Shown here piece after piece: positions 11,275-20,477 of a stretch of 64,000 bases of DNA. A program made the position numbers and the translations under genes. The DNA comes from JANPCX01 sp966211815 (lineage in GTDB: Bacteria > Pseudomonadota > Gammaproteobacteria > Burkholderiales > Burkholderiaceae_C). Under the pieces are notes generated by a model. That model saw only the letters and a list, made by a program, of their open reading frames with translations. It was not told where the DNA came from and ran no database searches. Every line of letters starts with the position of its first letter. Within the stretch, counting starts at the first letter, position 1. The stretch is taken from contig CBIHOD010000003.1 in the NCBI GenBank assembly GCA_966211815.1, forward strand, positions 1 through 64,000. The letters run 5' to 3'.

Positions 11275-12108
11275 CTAGAAAAAGAACTTGCGGTACACCC
11301 AGCCTTGCAGGGGGATGAACCACCTGTCCGGAATCAGCCTGCGCATGGCGAGGTTCGCCCAGGCGTCGCGGCCGACCACATAACGCGGCCGCAATTTTCC
11401 CTTCCCGCACAACCGCGCGACCAGCCGCACGACCTGCATCGGGTCTTTCTCGATCTTCGCCACGAAGTTGTCCTGGAACGCCGCGAAGCGGTCGATTCTT
11501 CGGCCGTACGCGTCGTGGCCCGCGCGGTCGACATGCTTCATGTTCCTCCGGAAGTCGGTCTTGAACCCCCCCGGCTCGATGGCCGCGACCTGGACACCGA
11601 AAGGCCGAAGCTCTTCATGGAGCGCTTCGCTCGCCGCATGCAGCGCGTGCTTCGAGGCGGCGTAGCTGCCATAGAACGGGAAGACGGTGAACGCGGCCAT
11701 GCTGGTGATGTTGAAGACCTTGCCCCGTGTCTTTCTCAGGTAAGGCAGGCAGGCTTGCGTCAACTGCAGCGGCGCGAAGAAATTGACTTGCATCTGCGCC
11801 TTGATCTCTTCCAGGGATTGCAATTCGAGGGGGCCGCAGTAGCCGTAACCCGCTGCATTGATCAGGACATCCAGCCGGGAACCGAAATGTCTTTCGATCG
11901 CGTCGGGCACCTTCGAAAAAGAAGCCGTGTCGGCCAGGTCCATCTGGATGAAATTCAATCGCGGGTGCGCGGCGAACAAGCCCTTCACCCTGGCCTCACC
12001 GCCCCTGACGACCGCCAGCACCTCATGGCCGTCGGCGACGAGCCGTTCCGCCAAGCGTTTCCCGATGCCGCTCGAAGCGCCCGTCAGCAAGACCTTGAGC
12101 GGGCTCAT
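11275..12108 (-). CDS. Classical short-chain dehydrogenase/reductase
   Basis: A 277-residue SDR. Cofactor motif TGASSGIG (9-16), NAAGYGY (about 84-90), catalytic Ser in NITS (133-136) and YAASK (149-153) are all present, followed by IEPGGFKTDF. It resembles enzymes acting on bulky hydroxy or keto substrates such as retinol- or steroid-like lipids. Its start overlaps the GMC oxidoreductase stop by 4 bp (ATGA), so the two are translated together. It converges on the epimerase operon across the palindromic repeat. The C-terminus has a hydrophobic FIPLQGWVYRKFFF tail that could sit on a membrane. Confidence 0.85.
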   Translation of the reverse strand: MSPLKVLLTGASSGIGKRLAERLVADGHEVLAVVRGGEARVKGLFAAHPRLNFIQMDLADTASFSKVPDAIERHFGSRLDVLINAAGYGYCGPLELQSLEEIKAQMQVNFFAPLQLTQACLPYLRKTRGKVFNITSMAAFTVFPFYGSYAASKHALHAASEALHEELRPFGVQVAAIEPGGFKTDFRRNMKHVDRAGHDAYGRRIDRFAAFQDNFVAKIEKDPMQVVRLVARLCGKGKLRPRYVVGRDAWANLAMRRLIPDRWFIPLQGWVYRKFFF

Positions 12109-13748
12109 CGCCGGTCCTGACGTTCCATGAGGTGGGCCGCGGTCCTCAGGGCCAGTGCCGCGATCGTCAATGCGGGGTTGATGCCCGAACTCGTCGGGAA
12201 GACGGACGCGTCCACGATGAACAGGTTGTCGACGCCGTGGACCTTGCCGTGGGGATCGGTGACCGATGCGTCCGCGTCCGCCCCCATCCGGCACGTCCCG
12301 CAGGCGTGGGCCAGGCGCTGGTTGTTGGCGGCTTGCGGATGCAGCCACCGGATGTGTCCGGAGAAGGTGTCCGAAACCAGCCGTCTGAACTTCCCGATCC
12401 TTTGCCTCTCATGGCGGTTCAAGCGGTATTCGATGGCGATGAGCGGGCGTTCCCCGTCCGCCAGGACGACCCGGTTGTGCCGGTAGGGAAGGTCTTCCAT
12501 GATGGCGGCGAAGCCCACGCACCGCGGCAGGAGTGCCTTGATGCCCAGGGCGGACCCCGCGGCGACGAATGGGAAGAGGAGGCGGCCGGCCAGGGGATGG
12601 TCGGCGGTGATTTCCTGCTTCATTTCGAAAAGGGCGGCCTTCAGGTCGGGGAACCTGCCCAGCGATTGGACCGTCCCCAATTTCTCGCCCCCATGAAAAT
12701 AGAAATCGTTGAAGGCCAGTTCTTTTTCTTGGATCGCGCCTTTCGTTTTGCCGATGTCGGCCAGCACGATGAGCAAATCCATGTAATGGCGCATCAGGTT
12801 GCGGCCGAGCTGGTCGGCGTGGTTGCCGATGCCCGTCGGCCAATGGCTCGACTTCGAAGCGAGCAGGATTTTCGGCGAGTAGAGCGCGCCGCAACCGAGG
12901 AGGAAAAAATCCGCGGTCAGGCGGACCGCCCGGTCGCCCTGCCTGACGGTGACGGCGTGGACCCTGTTCGCGTCCGCTTCCAGGTGGACCGCTTCGCTGT
13001 TTTCGAGGAGGCAGGCCCGCCCCGACCCGAGGGCCGGGGCCACGCACGCATTGCCGCTGCCCGATTTCTCGCCGCACAGGCACAAGACGCCCTGGCAGCC
13101 GCGGCAACGAAGCCGCGGGGCGTGGCCCACCGGCAGTCGATAAGGGTGCAGGCCCTTGTCGAGCAGCTTCCCGGACAGCTCCTTCCCGATCGCGGTGTAC
13201 TCGATGTTCGGCAAACCGGGGTTCTGGAAGCCTGGCCTCAATGGATCGGGCTGGCCATGGACGCCGTAAAGGGCTTCTGCCGCTTCGTAGAAATTTTCGA
13301 GGTCTGAATATGAGATGGGCCAGTCGACGACCGAAGAACCAACGGCCTGGCTGAAGTACCGCGTGGCTTGGAAATCTTCTGGGAAGAACCGTTCCAGGGC
13401 GGCGCCGTAGAGCGCCGTCGAGCCGCCCAACCCGGCCCCGATGTTCGGTATGAAACGGCTCGCCCGGGGGCGGCTGCCGTCGATGATCTCCTCGGTGGCC
13501 CGGCCGGCGCGCCGGAGCAGCTCTCGGCGCTCAGCGGTCGAACCGCCGCGCCAGCCCGGATCGCACTCGGGAAAGCCATCGACCGGCCGGTTCGCCGGAT
13601 CGAGGGGCGACTGGCCTTTCTCGATGAACAGCACCCGCCGGCCCGCCTGGGCCAGGGTATGCCCGGCAGTGCCGCCGCCCATGCCGGTGCCCACCACGAT
13701 CACGTCCCAGCGTGTCCGCCGCGCAACCTCCGAATCGATGGGCTTCAT
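12105..13748 (-). CDS. GMC-family FAD oxidoreductase with a cysteine-rich insertion
   Basis: A 547-residue flavoprotein of the glucose-methanol-choline family. FAD-binding Rossmann GTGMGGGTAGH (20-30), IGAGLGGST (103-111) and the C-terminal HACGTCRMG with VDASVFPTSSGINPALT are typical. An unusual Cys-rich stretch, with cysteines at 215, 218, 223, 225 and 235, looks like a metal or Fe-S binding insertion known in only some members. The enzyme would oxidise an alcohol to an aldehyde or ketone. It shares an operon with the downstream SDR (4-bp overlap) and follows the hexapeptide protein after 108 bp. Adjacent to the N-acyl amino acid cluster, it may tailor the same product; this is inference. 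Confidence 0.87.
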   Translation of the reverse strand: MKPIDSEVARRTRWDVIVVGTGMGGGTAGHTLAQAGRRVLFIEKGQSPLDPANRPVDGFPECDPGWRGGSTAERRELLRRAGRATEEIIDGSRPRASRFIPNIGAGLGGSTALYGAALERFFPEDFQATRYFSQAVGSSVVDWPISYSDLENFYEAAEALYGVHGQPDPLRPGFQNPGLPNIEYTAIGKELSGKLLDKGLHPYRLPVGHAPRLRCRGCQGVLCLCGEKSGSGNACVAPALGSGRACLLENSEAVHLEADANRVHAVTVRQGDRAVRLTADFFLLGCGALYSPKILLASKSSHWPTGIGNHADQLGRNLMRHYMDLLIVLADIGKTKGAIQEKELAFNDFYFHGGEKLGTVQSLGRFPDLKAALFEMKQEITADHPLAGRLLFPFVAAGSALGIKALLPRCVGFAAIMEDLPYRHNRVVLADGERPLIAIEYRLNRHERQRIGKFRRLVSDTFSGHIRWLHPQAANNQRLAHACGTCRMGADADASVTDPHGKVHGVDNLFIVDASVFPTSSGINPALTIAALALRTAAHLMERQDRR

Positions 13749-13856
13749 CGGTCCAGTGTAGTCGGCGGGGCTCGCGCGAAAAAGAAGGCGGTGGCGTGCC
13801 CGCGACGGTCCGCGGCGCGGGACTGGCCGCTTTGTTTCATCATGCGGCCCCGGCCG

Positions 13857-14570
13857 CTACGGAGCCTGTCCGCTTGCGATCGACGGGTTGGCGGCCGCGC
13901 GCTGCGCGGGGGAAGTCCACCTGCGGGCGGGGTTGCCGTGCCACACCTCGCCGGGTTGGATCCGCGCGTTCGGGCCGACGCGGGCGCCGCTCATCACCGT
14001 GGCGCCGTCGCCGATGACGGTGTTGGGCATCACGATGGCGTTGGCGCCGATGGTCACCTGGTTGCCGATGACGACGGGGCCGCGGACGAGCCGCCCGTTG
14101 TCGAGGTAGTTGCCGGAGACCAGGGCCGCGTTGCCCAGGATGACGTCGTTCCCGATCGTGACCATGTATGGGTCGTCGATGGTGGCGCCGGAAGCGACGT
14201 TGCGGCCGATGCGCGCACCGAAAAGCGCGTCCAGGCAATGCCTCGCGAAAAATGGGACCACCCAGCGCAGCGCGCCCTGGCCCAGTCGGTACAGGATGGT
14301 CAGCAGTTTCCAATACCCGAATTGGGCGTCTGCCATGCCGTGTGTCGCCGGCGCATCCGGGACGGGTTTGAGCTTCAGCAACCCATGGACGGCGCAGGCC
14401 GACAGCAAACCGTAGCCGATCAGCAGCAGCGCGGTGTCGGCGACCACGTGGTAGTCGCCGAACCACGAGGCCGTCCACGGCCGCACGGCCCAGACACAGC
14501 CCAGCGAAGCGGCGAAGAGCGCGGCCACGCACAGCCCACCGATCAGAAAATCCCCCCAACCCTTTTGCAT
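13857..14570 (-). CDS. Membrane-anchored hexapeptide-repeat (left-handed beta-helix) protein, acyltransferase-like
   Basis: A 237-residue protein with two N-terminal hydrophobic segments (about 8-30 and 44-66), then a left-handed beta-helix built from hexapeptide repeats: GARIGRNVASGATI, MVTIGNDVILGNAAL, VVIGNQVTIGANAI, NTVIGDGATVMSGARVG. The ending PGEVWHGNPARR is typical of CoA-dependent acetyl- or acyltransferases. It resembles the beta-helix domain found at the end of some nonribosomal peptide synthetases more than the soluble sugar acetyltransferases. It heads the minus-strand group with the GMC and SDR genes. An acyl or acetyl decoration role at the membrane is inferred. Confidence 0.75.
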   Translation of the reverse strand: MQKGWGDFLIGGLCVAALFAASLGCVWAVRPWTASWFGDYHVVADTALLLIGYGLLSACAVHGLLKLKPVPDAPATHGMADAQFGYWKLLTILYRLGQGALRWVVPFFARHCLDALFGARIGRNVASGATIDDPYMVTIGNDVILGNAALVSGNYLDNGRLVRGPVVIGNQVTIGANAIVMPNTVIGDGATVMSGARVGPNARIQPGEVWHGNPARRWTSPAQRAAANPSIASGQAP

Positions 14571-14747
14571 GCGTCCCCTCGGCCGCCGAGCGGCAATGGC
14601 ATGGCCCGGCGCACGCTTTCTCGTGGTTCGCGCGGGTCATCGCTGTCTTGAGCGGGGCGATGCTAGGCAACGGCGCGCGCCTTGAACACTGGCTCCTCGG
14701 CCAGTGCGGGGCCCGCCGGGGCCGCGGCCGTCCTGGGCCGCCGCCTT

Positions 14748-15797
14748 TCAGGCCAGGCCCTGCGTGACCGCATGGCAGGCCACACGAACGCCGCCCACCG
14801 TGGACAGCGAGGGGCGTTCCGCCTTGCAGCGGTCGAAGGCGTGCGGGCAGCGGGGGTGGAAGGCGCAGCCCGCCGGCGGGTTCATCGGATTGGGCACCTC
14901 GCCCTGCACGGGCGTGCGCGGGCGGCCCGTCATGCGCATGTCGGGGATGGCGTCCAGCAACATGCGGGTGTAAGGGTGGCGGGGCTGGGAGAACAGCGTG
15001 CGCTTGTCGGCCAGCTCGACCAGCCGGCCCAAATACATCACGCCCACGCTGTCGCTGACGTGGCGGACCACGGCGAGGTTGTGCGAGATGAAGAGGTAGG
15101 TCAGCCCGCGCTCGCGCTGCATGTCCTTCATCAGGTTCAGCACCTGCGCCTGCACGGACACGTCCAGCGCCGAGGTGGGTTCGTCGCAGACGAGGAATTC
15201 GGGCTGGGTGGCCAGCGCCCGGGCGATGGAAATGCGCTGCCGCTGGCCGCCCGAGAACTGGTGCGGGTACTTGGCGGCGTCCACCGGGCTCAGGCCGACG
15301 GATTGCAGCAGCTCGGCCACCTTGTCCGCCAGGGCGGGGCCGCGCCGCGCCAGGCGGTGTTCGAGCAGCGGCTCGCCGATGATGTCGTTGACGGTCCAGC
15401 GCGGGTTCAGGCTGGCGTAGGGGTCTTGGAAGATCATCTGCATCCGCCGCCTCAGCGCCGGGGCCTGGCCGGAGGCCAGGACGGCCCGCGTCGGCTGGCC
15501 GTCGAATTCGATGCTTCCGCGGGTGGGGCTGTACAGGCCCACCAGCAACCGCGCCACGGTGCTTTTGCCGCAGCCGGATTCGCCCACCAGCGCCAGCGTC
15601 CGGCCGCGCTGGATCGAGAAGTCCACGCCGTCGACGGCATGGACCCGCTGGCGGGGCTTGCCCTCCAGCAGGCGGTTTAGCCAGGGGCGGGAGACGTCGA
15701 AGGTTTTGCCCAGGTCGGACACGCAGACCAGGGCCGGGCCGGCGACGGCCGGCGTGTGCGCGGGGTGGGGGGCGAGGGGGGCGGCGTCTGGGGTCAT
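14748..15797 (-). CDS. Oligopeptide-type ABC transporter ATP-binding protein (OppF-like)
   Basis: A 349-residue ABC ATPase. Walker A GESGCGKST, Q-loop MIFQDPYASLNPR, signature FSGGQRQRISIARA, Walker B FLVCDEPTSALDVS and switch His in LFISHNLAVV are all present. The Opp/Dpp C-terminal extension PAGCAFHPRCPHAFDRC carries the cysteines that hold an Fe-S cluster in some relatives. It pairs with OppD to power uptake. Its start overlaps oppD by 4 bp (ATGA) and it is the last gene of the operon. A Pro/Ala-rich N-terminal extension precedes the core. Confidence 0.93.
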   Translation of the reverse strand: MTPDAAPLAPHPAHTPAVAGPALVCVSDLGKTFDVSRPWLNRLLEGKPRQRVHAVDGVDFSIQRGRTLALVGESGCGKSTVARLLVGLYSPTRGSIEFDGQPTRAVLASGQAPALRRRMQMIFQDPYASLNPRWTVNDIIGEPLLEHRLARRGPALADKVAELLQSVGLSPVDAAKYPHQFSGGQRQRISIARALATQPEFLVCDEPTSALDVSVQAQVLNLMKDMQRERGLTYLFISHNLAVVRHVSDSVGVMYLGRLVELADKRTLFSQPRHPYTRMLLDAIPDMRMTGRPRTPVQGEVPNPMNPPAGCAFHPRCPHAFDRCKAERPSLSTVGGVRVACHAVTQGLA

Positions 15798-16852
15798 GGT
15801 CGTTCGGCGATCCTGGCTTCGGGGAAGAGCCGCGCCACCTTGGCGCTGGGCGCGTGCAGCCAGCAGGCCGCTTGCGAAGCGCTGGCGCCCGCGGGCATCA
15901 GGTCGGGGCGCTCCCGGACGCAGCGTTCGAAGGCGTGCGGGCAACGCGGGTTGAAGGCGCACCCGGTGGGGATGGCGGTGAGCCGCGGCATGGCGCCGTC
16001 GATCTGCGGCAGCCTGGCGCGGTCTTCCAGCATGTCGGGGATGGAGGCCATCAGGCCGGCCGTGTAGGGGTGCCGCGGCGCGCCGACGACGTCCGCGACC
16101 GCGCCGATTTCCACCAGCCGGCCGGCGTACATCACCGCGACGCGGTCGCAGGTCTCGGCGATCACGCCCATGTCGTGGGTGACCAGCATCACCGCGGCGC
16201 CGTGCTCGCGGCACAGCCGCTTGAGAAGGCCGATGATCTGCGCCTGCACCGACACGTCCAGCGCGGTGGTGGGTTCGTCCGCGACGATCAGGCGCGGCCC
16301 GGCGGCCAGCGCCAGCGCGATGACCACGCGCTGGCGCATGCCGCCGGAGAACTGGTGGGGGTATTGGTCCAGCCGAGCCTGGGGGGCGGGTATGCCGGTC
16401 TCAGCCAGCAGCTGCACCGCGCGCAGGCGGGCCTGGTCCATGGTCAGCGGCAGGTGGGTGCGGAGGGTCTCGACCAGCTGGTGGCCCACGGTGAAAAGCG
16501 GGTTCAGCGAGGTCAGCGGGTCCTGGAAGATGGCGCCGATGTGCTTGCCGCGCAGGGCGCGCATCGCGGGCTCGGGCAGCCTGTCGATGCGCAGGCCGTC
16601 GAAGCGGATCTCGCCGGAAGCGACGCGTCCCGGCGGTTCCAGCAGCCCGATGATCGACGCGCCGGTGAGCGACTTGCCCGCGCCCGACTCGCCGACCACC
16701 CCCAGCACTTCGCCCGGGGCGATGCTGAACGAGACGTCGTCCAGCGCGACCAGGGTGCCCCGGCGGGTGGGGAACTCCACCCGGAGGTTCCTGACGTCCA
16801 GCACCGGTTGGCCCGGCGCGGGCCGGGGTTTCCTCAGGGATTCTTCGCTCAT
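15794..16852 (-). CDS. Oligopeptide-type ABC transporter ATP-binding protein (OppD-like)
   Basis: A 352-residue ATPase subunit. Walker A GESGAGKSL, IFQDPLTSLNPLF, signature FSGGMRQRVVIALALA, Walker B LIVADEPTTALDVS and the Cys-rich PTGCAFNPRCPHAFERC tail fit the OppD/DppD type. Walker A ends in Ser-Leu, as is usual in OppD proteins. It overlaps the permease stop and the OppF start by 4 bp on each side, giving strict translational coupling. Substrate class (di- or oligopeptide, or similar) cannot be told from the ATPase. Confidence 0.93.
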   Translation of the reverse strand: MSEESLRKPRPAPGQPVLDVRNLRVEFPTRRGTLVALDDVSFSIAPGEVLGVVGESGAGKSLTGASIIGLLEPPGRVASGEIRFDGLRIDRLPEPAMRALRGKHIGAIFQDPLTSLNPLFTVGHQLVETLRTHLPLTMDQARLRAVQLLAETGIPAPQARLDQYPHQFSGGMRQRVVIALALAAGPRLIVADEPTTALDVSVQAQIIGLLKRLCREHGAAVMLVTHDMGVIAETCDRVAVMYAGRLVEIGAVADVVGAPRHPYTAGLMASIPDMLEDRARLPQIDGAMPRLTAIPTGCAFNPRCPHAFERCVRERPDLMPAGASASQAACWLHAPSAKVARLFPEARIAERP

Positions 16853-17787
16853 CGCAGCCTCGGGTTCAGGGCGTCGCGCAGCCAGTCGCCCAGCAGGTTC
16901 ACGCTCAGCGCGATCAAGACCAGCGCCATGCCGGGGAAGATGGCGATCCACCATTCCCCTGAGAAAAGGAAGTCGTTGCCGGTGCGGATCAGGGTGCCCA
17001 GCGACGGCGAAGTGGGCGGCACGCCCACGCCGAGGAAGGACAGGGTGGCTTCGGTGATGATGGCGGTGGCCACCTGCACCGTCGCCAGCACCAGCACCGG
17101 CCCCATGACGTTGGGCAGCACGTGGCGGCGCATGATGCGCAGCGGCGGGACGCCGATCACGCGGGCCGCCTGCACGTATTCCTTGCGGCGCTCCACCAGG
17201 GTCGAGCTGCGCACCACGCGCGCGTATTGCACCCAGCCGGTGAGCGAGATCGCGGCGATCAGCACCGCGAATGCCAGCGCGCCGTGCGCCTGCGGGAACA
17301 GGGCTCGCCCGATGCCGTCGATCAGCAGGGCGATGAGGATGGCCGGGAACGACAGCATCACGTCGCAGACGCGCATGACCAGCGCGTCGACCTTGCCGCC
17401 GAGGTAACCGGCGAGCAGGCCGAGCGCGACGCCCAGCAGCGTCGAGACACCCACCGAGACCAGCCCGACGAAGAGGGAGATGCGGGTGCCGTGCATCAGG
17501 GCCGAAAGGATGTCCCGCCCCTGGCCGTCGGTGCCCAGGAGGTAGGCCGCTTTCCCGCCTTCCTGCCAGGCCGGCGGCAGCCGCGCGTCGCCCAGTTCCA
17601 GGGTGGCAAGGTTGAAGGGGTCGTGCGGCGCCAGCCAGGGCCCCCCGAGCGCCGCCACGGCGCACAGCAGCGCGACCGCCGCCGCGGCCATCGCCATCGG
17701 CGTGTGCGTGAAGCTGTACCAGATGTCGCTGTCGCGCCAGCGGGCCCAGAAGCCGGGCTGAGGCGTGACGGGTTGGGCGGTGGGCAT
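16849..17787 (-). CDS. ABC transporter permease (OppC-like)
   Basis: A 312-residue inner-membrane permease with an N-terminal helix (about 33-52) followed by the OppC N-terminal region (HDPFNLATLE, then LGTDGQGRDILSALMHGTR, the family hallmark). Five further membrane helices follow, with the cytoplasmic EAA-like loop YVQAARVIGVPPLRIMRRHV that contacts the ATPase. It lies 52 bp downstream of the solute-binding protein gene and overlaps oppD. Confidence 0.92.
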   Translation of the reverse strand: MPTAQPVTPQPGFWARWRDSDIWYSFTHTPMAMAAAAVALLCAVAALGGPWLAPHDPFNLATLELGDARLPPAWQEGGKAAYLLGTDGQGRDILSALMHGTRISLFVGLVSVGVSTLLGVALGLLAGYLGGKVDALVMRVCDVMLSFPAILIALLIDGIGRALFPQAHGALAFAVLIAAISLTGWVQYARVVRSSTLVERRKEYVQAARVIGVPPLRIMRRHVLPNVMGPVLVLATVQVATAIITEATLSFLGVGVPPTSPSLGTLIRTGNDFLFSGEWWIAIFPGMALVLIALSVNLLGDWLRDALNPRLR

Positions 17788-17839
17788 GCGTGGGTGCTCC
17801 GTGTTCGGGAAGGGGGCGGCTTGCGGGGCGCGGGCGGGC

Positions 17840-19405
17840 TCACTTCACGACGATGTACCTGAACGGCATGAAGTTGTCCCCGGGCTGCACCAGGTCGAGG
17901 TTCTTCTTCGCCGCCCAGGCCAGGGCCTGCTGGTGCAGCGGGATGTGGCCGATATCGTCCTGGTGGATCTTGTTGACCTCGTGGATCATCTGCGCGCGGC
18001 TCTCGGGATTGAGTTCGCCCTGGATCTTCGGGATGAGCTCGTCGATCCTGGCGTTGGCGTAATTGCCCAGGTTGAACTGGCCGGCGCCGGAAGACGGCGT
18101 CTGCATCAGCGACAGGAAAACGTTGTGCGCGTCGTAGGTGTTGGGCGTCCAAGCGAGCAGGTAGAAGCTGGTGTTGCGGCTGAGGATCTTGGGGAAGTAG
18201 GTGGTTTTGCTCTCGACCTGCAGCTTGACCGTCACGCCGATCTTCGCCAGGTTGGCGGCCACCGCCTGGCAGATGGCCGAATCGTTCACGTAGCGGTCGT
18301 TCGGGCAGTTGAGCCCCACCTCGAAGCCGCCGGGGTAGCCCGCGTCGGCCAGCAGCTTGCGGGCCGCTTCCGCGTCGTAGGGCAGGCGCTTGTTCAACTC
18401 CGGCTCGAAGCCGTTCACGCTGGGCGCCAGCATCAGGGCGGTGGGCGTCGCGGCGCCGCGCATGACGCTGTTCTTGATCGACTGGATGTCGATCGCCTGG
18501 TAGAAGGCCTGGCGCACCCGCTTGTCCTTGAACGGGTTCTTGCCCTTGACGTTCGAATGCTGCAGTTCGTCGCGCTTTTGGTCCATGCCGAGGAAGACGG
18601 TGCGCAGCTCGGGGCCTTGCAGCACCTTGAGCCTGGGGTCGGCCTTCAGCCGGTCGACGTCCTGCAGCGGCACGGGCTCCATCAGGTCGATCTCGCCCGA
18701 CAGCATCGCCGCCACGCGGGTGGAATCGCTGGCGATGGGCGTGAAGACGACTTCGTCGACGTTGCCGTCCACCTTGCCCCAGTAAGCCTGGTTCTTGGCC
18801 AGCACGGTGCGGGTGGACGGTTGCCGCTCCTTCACGCGGAACGGGCCGGTCCCGTTGGCTTTGAACGAGGCGGCGTTCTCCAGCCCCTTGCGCTTGTCGA
18901 CCGGCTTTTCCGCCTTGTTGGCGACGCACCAGGCCTTGTTCATGATGTAGACCTGGGTGATCATGTCCGGCAGGATGGGCTGCGGGCCCGCCGTCTCGAT
19001 CTCGACGTTGAAGTCGTCGACCTTGCGGACTTCCTTGATCGGCGAGGTCATGTTGTGGATGCCGGAGGCCTCGTCGGAGGCGCGCTGGAAGGAATAGACC
19101 ACGTCGTCGGCCGTGAACGCGGCGCCGTCGTGGAAGGTCACGCCCTGGCGCAGCGAGAAAGACCAGACGTTGGGCTTGAGCCGGCGCCACCCCTTGGCCA
19201 GTCCCGGCGCGAGCTGCAGGTTCTTGTCGCGGGCCACCAGCGGCTCGTAGACATTGCCCATGAACGACAGCTGCATGGTCTCGTTGAGCGCGTGCGGGTC
19301 CATCGACAGCGGATCGCCCTGGTTGGCCACCTTCAGCGTGACGGCGTGCAGGAGCGGGGCGCTCGCCGCCAGCATGGCGGCTGCTAGGGTGTTTCTGGGC
19401 GACAT
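17840..19405 (-). CDS. Periplasmic solute-binding protein, family 5 (peptide/nickel type)
   Basis: A 521-residue SBP_bac_5 protein. The signal peptide is MSPRNTLAAAMLAASAPLLH with a likely cut near HA-VTLK, without a lipobox. Family landmarks are GDPLSMDPHAL, VYEPLVARD, LAKGW, FSLRQGVTFHDG and FTADDVVYSF. It captures the transported ligand in the periplasm. AGGAGA lies 8 bp before the ATG. It sits between the two permease genes (oppB upstream, oppC downstream), an order differing from the common binding-protein-first layout. Ligand unknown; peptides, amino acid conjugates or similar are possible. Confidence 0.92.
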   Translation of the reverse strand: MSPRNTLAAAMLAASAPLLHAVTLKVANQGDPLSMDPHALNETMQLSFMGNVYEPLVARDKNLQLAPGLAKGWRRLKPNVWSFSLRQGVTFHDGAAFTADDVVYSFQRASDEASGIHNMTSPIKEVRKVDDFNVEIETAGPQPILPDMITQVYIMNKAWCVANKAEKPVDKRKGLENAASFKANGTGPFRVKERQPSTRTVLAKNQAYWGKVDGNVDEVVFTPIASDSTRVAAMLSGEIDLMEPVPLQDVDRLKADPRLKVLQGPELRTVFLGMDQKRDELQHSNVKGKNPFKDKRVRQAFYQAIDIQSIKNSVMRGAATPTALMLAPSVNGFEPELNKRLPYDAEAARKLLADAGYPGGFEVGLNCPNDRYVNDSAICQAVAANLAKIGVTVKLQVESKTTYFPKILSRNTSFYLLAWTPNTYDAHNVFLSLMQTPSSGAGQFNLGNYANARIDELIPKIQGELNPESRAQMIHEVNKIHQDDIGHIPLHQQALAWAAKKNLDLVQPGDNFMPFRYIVVK

Positions 19406-19481
19406 CGGGCGGTCTCCTGTTCGGGTTGGAGTGGATGAGGGGGGGCGGGGAGGGCGGCGCGGCCGGCCTGCCCGGCGCGGC

Positions 19482-20462
19482 TCAGTGCCCGGCGTTGTCC
19501 TGGACCCGCAGGCGCGGGTCGACCGCCAGGTACAGCAGGTCCACCGCGAGGTTGATCGCGACGAAGATCAGGGCCACCAGGCAGAGGTAGGCCGCCATGA
19601 CGGGCACGTCCGGCGTGGAGATCGCCTGGATGAAAAGCAGGCCGAGGCCGGGCCACTGGAACACCGACTCGGTGATGATGGCGAAAGCGATCAGTCCGCC
19701 GAGCTGCAACCCCATGATGGTGATGACCGGCACGAGGGTGTTGCGCAGCGCGTGGCTGAAGTGGACGACCCTGGGCCCCAGCCCGCGCGCCTTGGCGAAC
19801 TTGATGTAGTCGGCGCGCAGCACTTCGAGCATCTCGGCGCGGACCAGCCGCACCAGCAGCGCGACCTGGAACGCGGCCAGCGTCGCGCCCGGCAGGACCA
19901 GGTGCTTCCAGCCGTCGGCGGTCAGCAGGCCCGTGGTCCACCAGCCCATGGCGACCACCTCGCCGCGGCCGAAGCTCGGCATGGCTTTGAAGGTGACGGA
20001 AAACAGCAGGATGAGCAGGATGCCCAGCAGGAAGGTCGGCAGCGACACCCCGGCCAGGGACAGCAACATCGTCAGCTGCGAACCCGCCGTCCCGCGGCGC
20101 AGCGCGGCGTAGACGCCCAGCGGGACGCCCGCCAGCAGCGACATGGCCGCGGCCACGCCTGCCAACTCCAGCGTTGCGGGCAGGCGCTCGACGATCAGGG
20201 ACGACACCTTGCGCCCCTGGCCCAGCGAAAGTCCGAATTCCCCACGCGACGCGTTGCCCACGAACCGGGCGAATTGCACCGGGGCGGGCTGGTCCAGCCC
20301 GAGGTCCCTGCGCAAGGCGTCGCGTTCCTGCTCGGTGGCGTCCTGGCCCAGCAGGCTGGCGACCGGGTCCCCCACATATTGAAAGAGGACGAAGGAAATG
20401 AAGCTCACCGCCAGCATGACGAGCGCGCCTTGAAGCAGGCGGCGGATGATGAAAGCCAGCAT
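19482..20462 (-). CDS. ABC transporter permease (OppB-like)
   Basis: A 326-residue permease. It opens with the OppB/DppB membrane anchor MLAFIIRRLLQGALVMLAVS, followed by the periplasmic segment with RRDLGLDQP and FGLSLGQG. The EAA-like ATPase contact loop reads DYIKFAKARGLGPRVV, and the final region GLLFIQAISTPDVPVM and VDLLYLAVDPRLR is typical. It lies 15 bp after the M20 amidohydrolase gene, so they are co-transcribed. Confidence 0.92.
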   Translation of the reverse strand: MLAFIIRRLLQGALVMLAVSFISFVLFQYVGDPVASLLGQDATEQERDALRRDLGLDQPAPVQFARFVGNASRGEFGLSLGQGRKVSSLIVERLPATLELAGVAAAMSLLAGVPLGVYAALRRGTAGSQLTMLLSLAGVSLPTFLLGILLILLFSVTFKAMPSFGRGEVVAMGWWTTGLLTADGWKHLVLPGATLAAFQVALLVRLVRAEMLEVLRADYIKFAKARGLGPRVVHFSHALRNTLVPVITIMGLQLGGLIAFAIITESVFQWPGLGLLFIQAISTPDVPVMAAYLCLVALIFVAINLAVDLLYLAVDPRLRVQDNAGH

Positions 20463-20477
20463 GGTCGTCGCCCCGCC

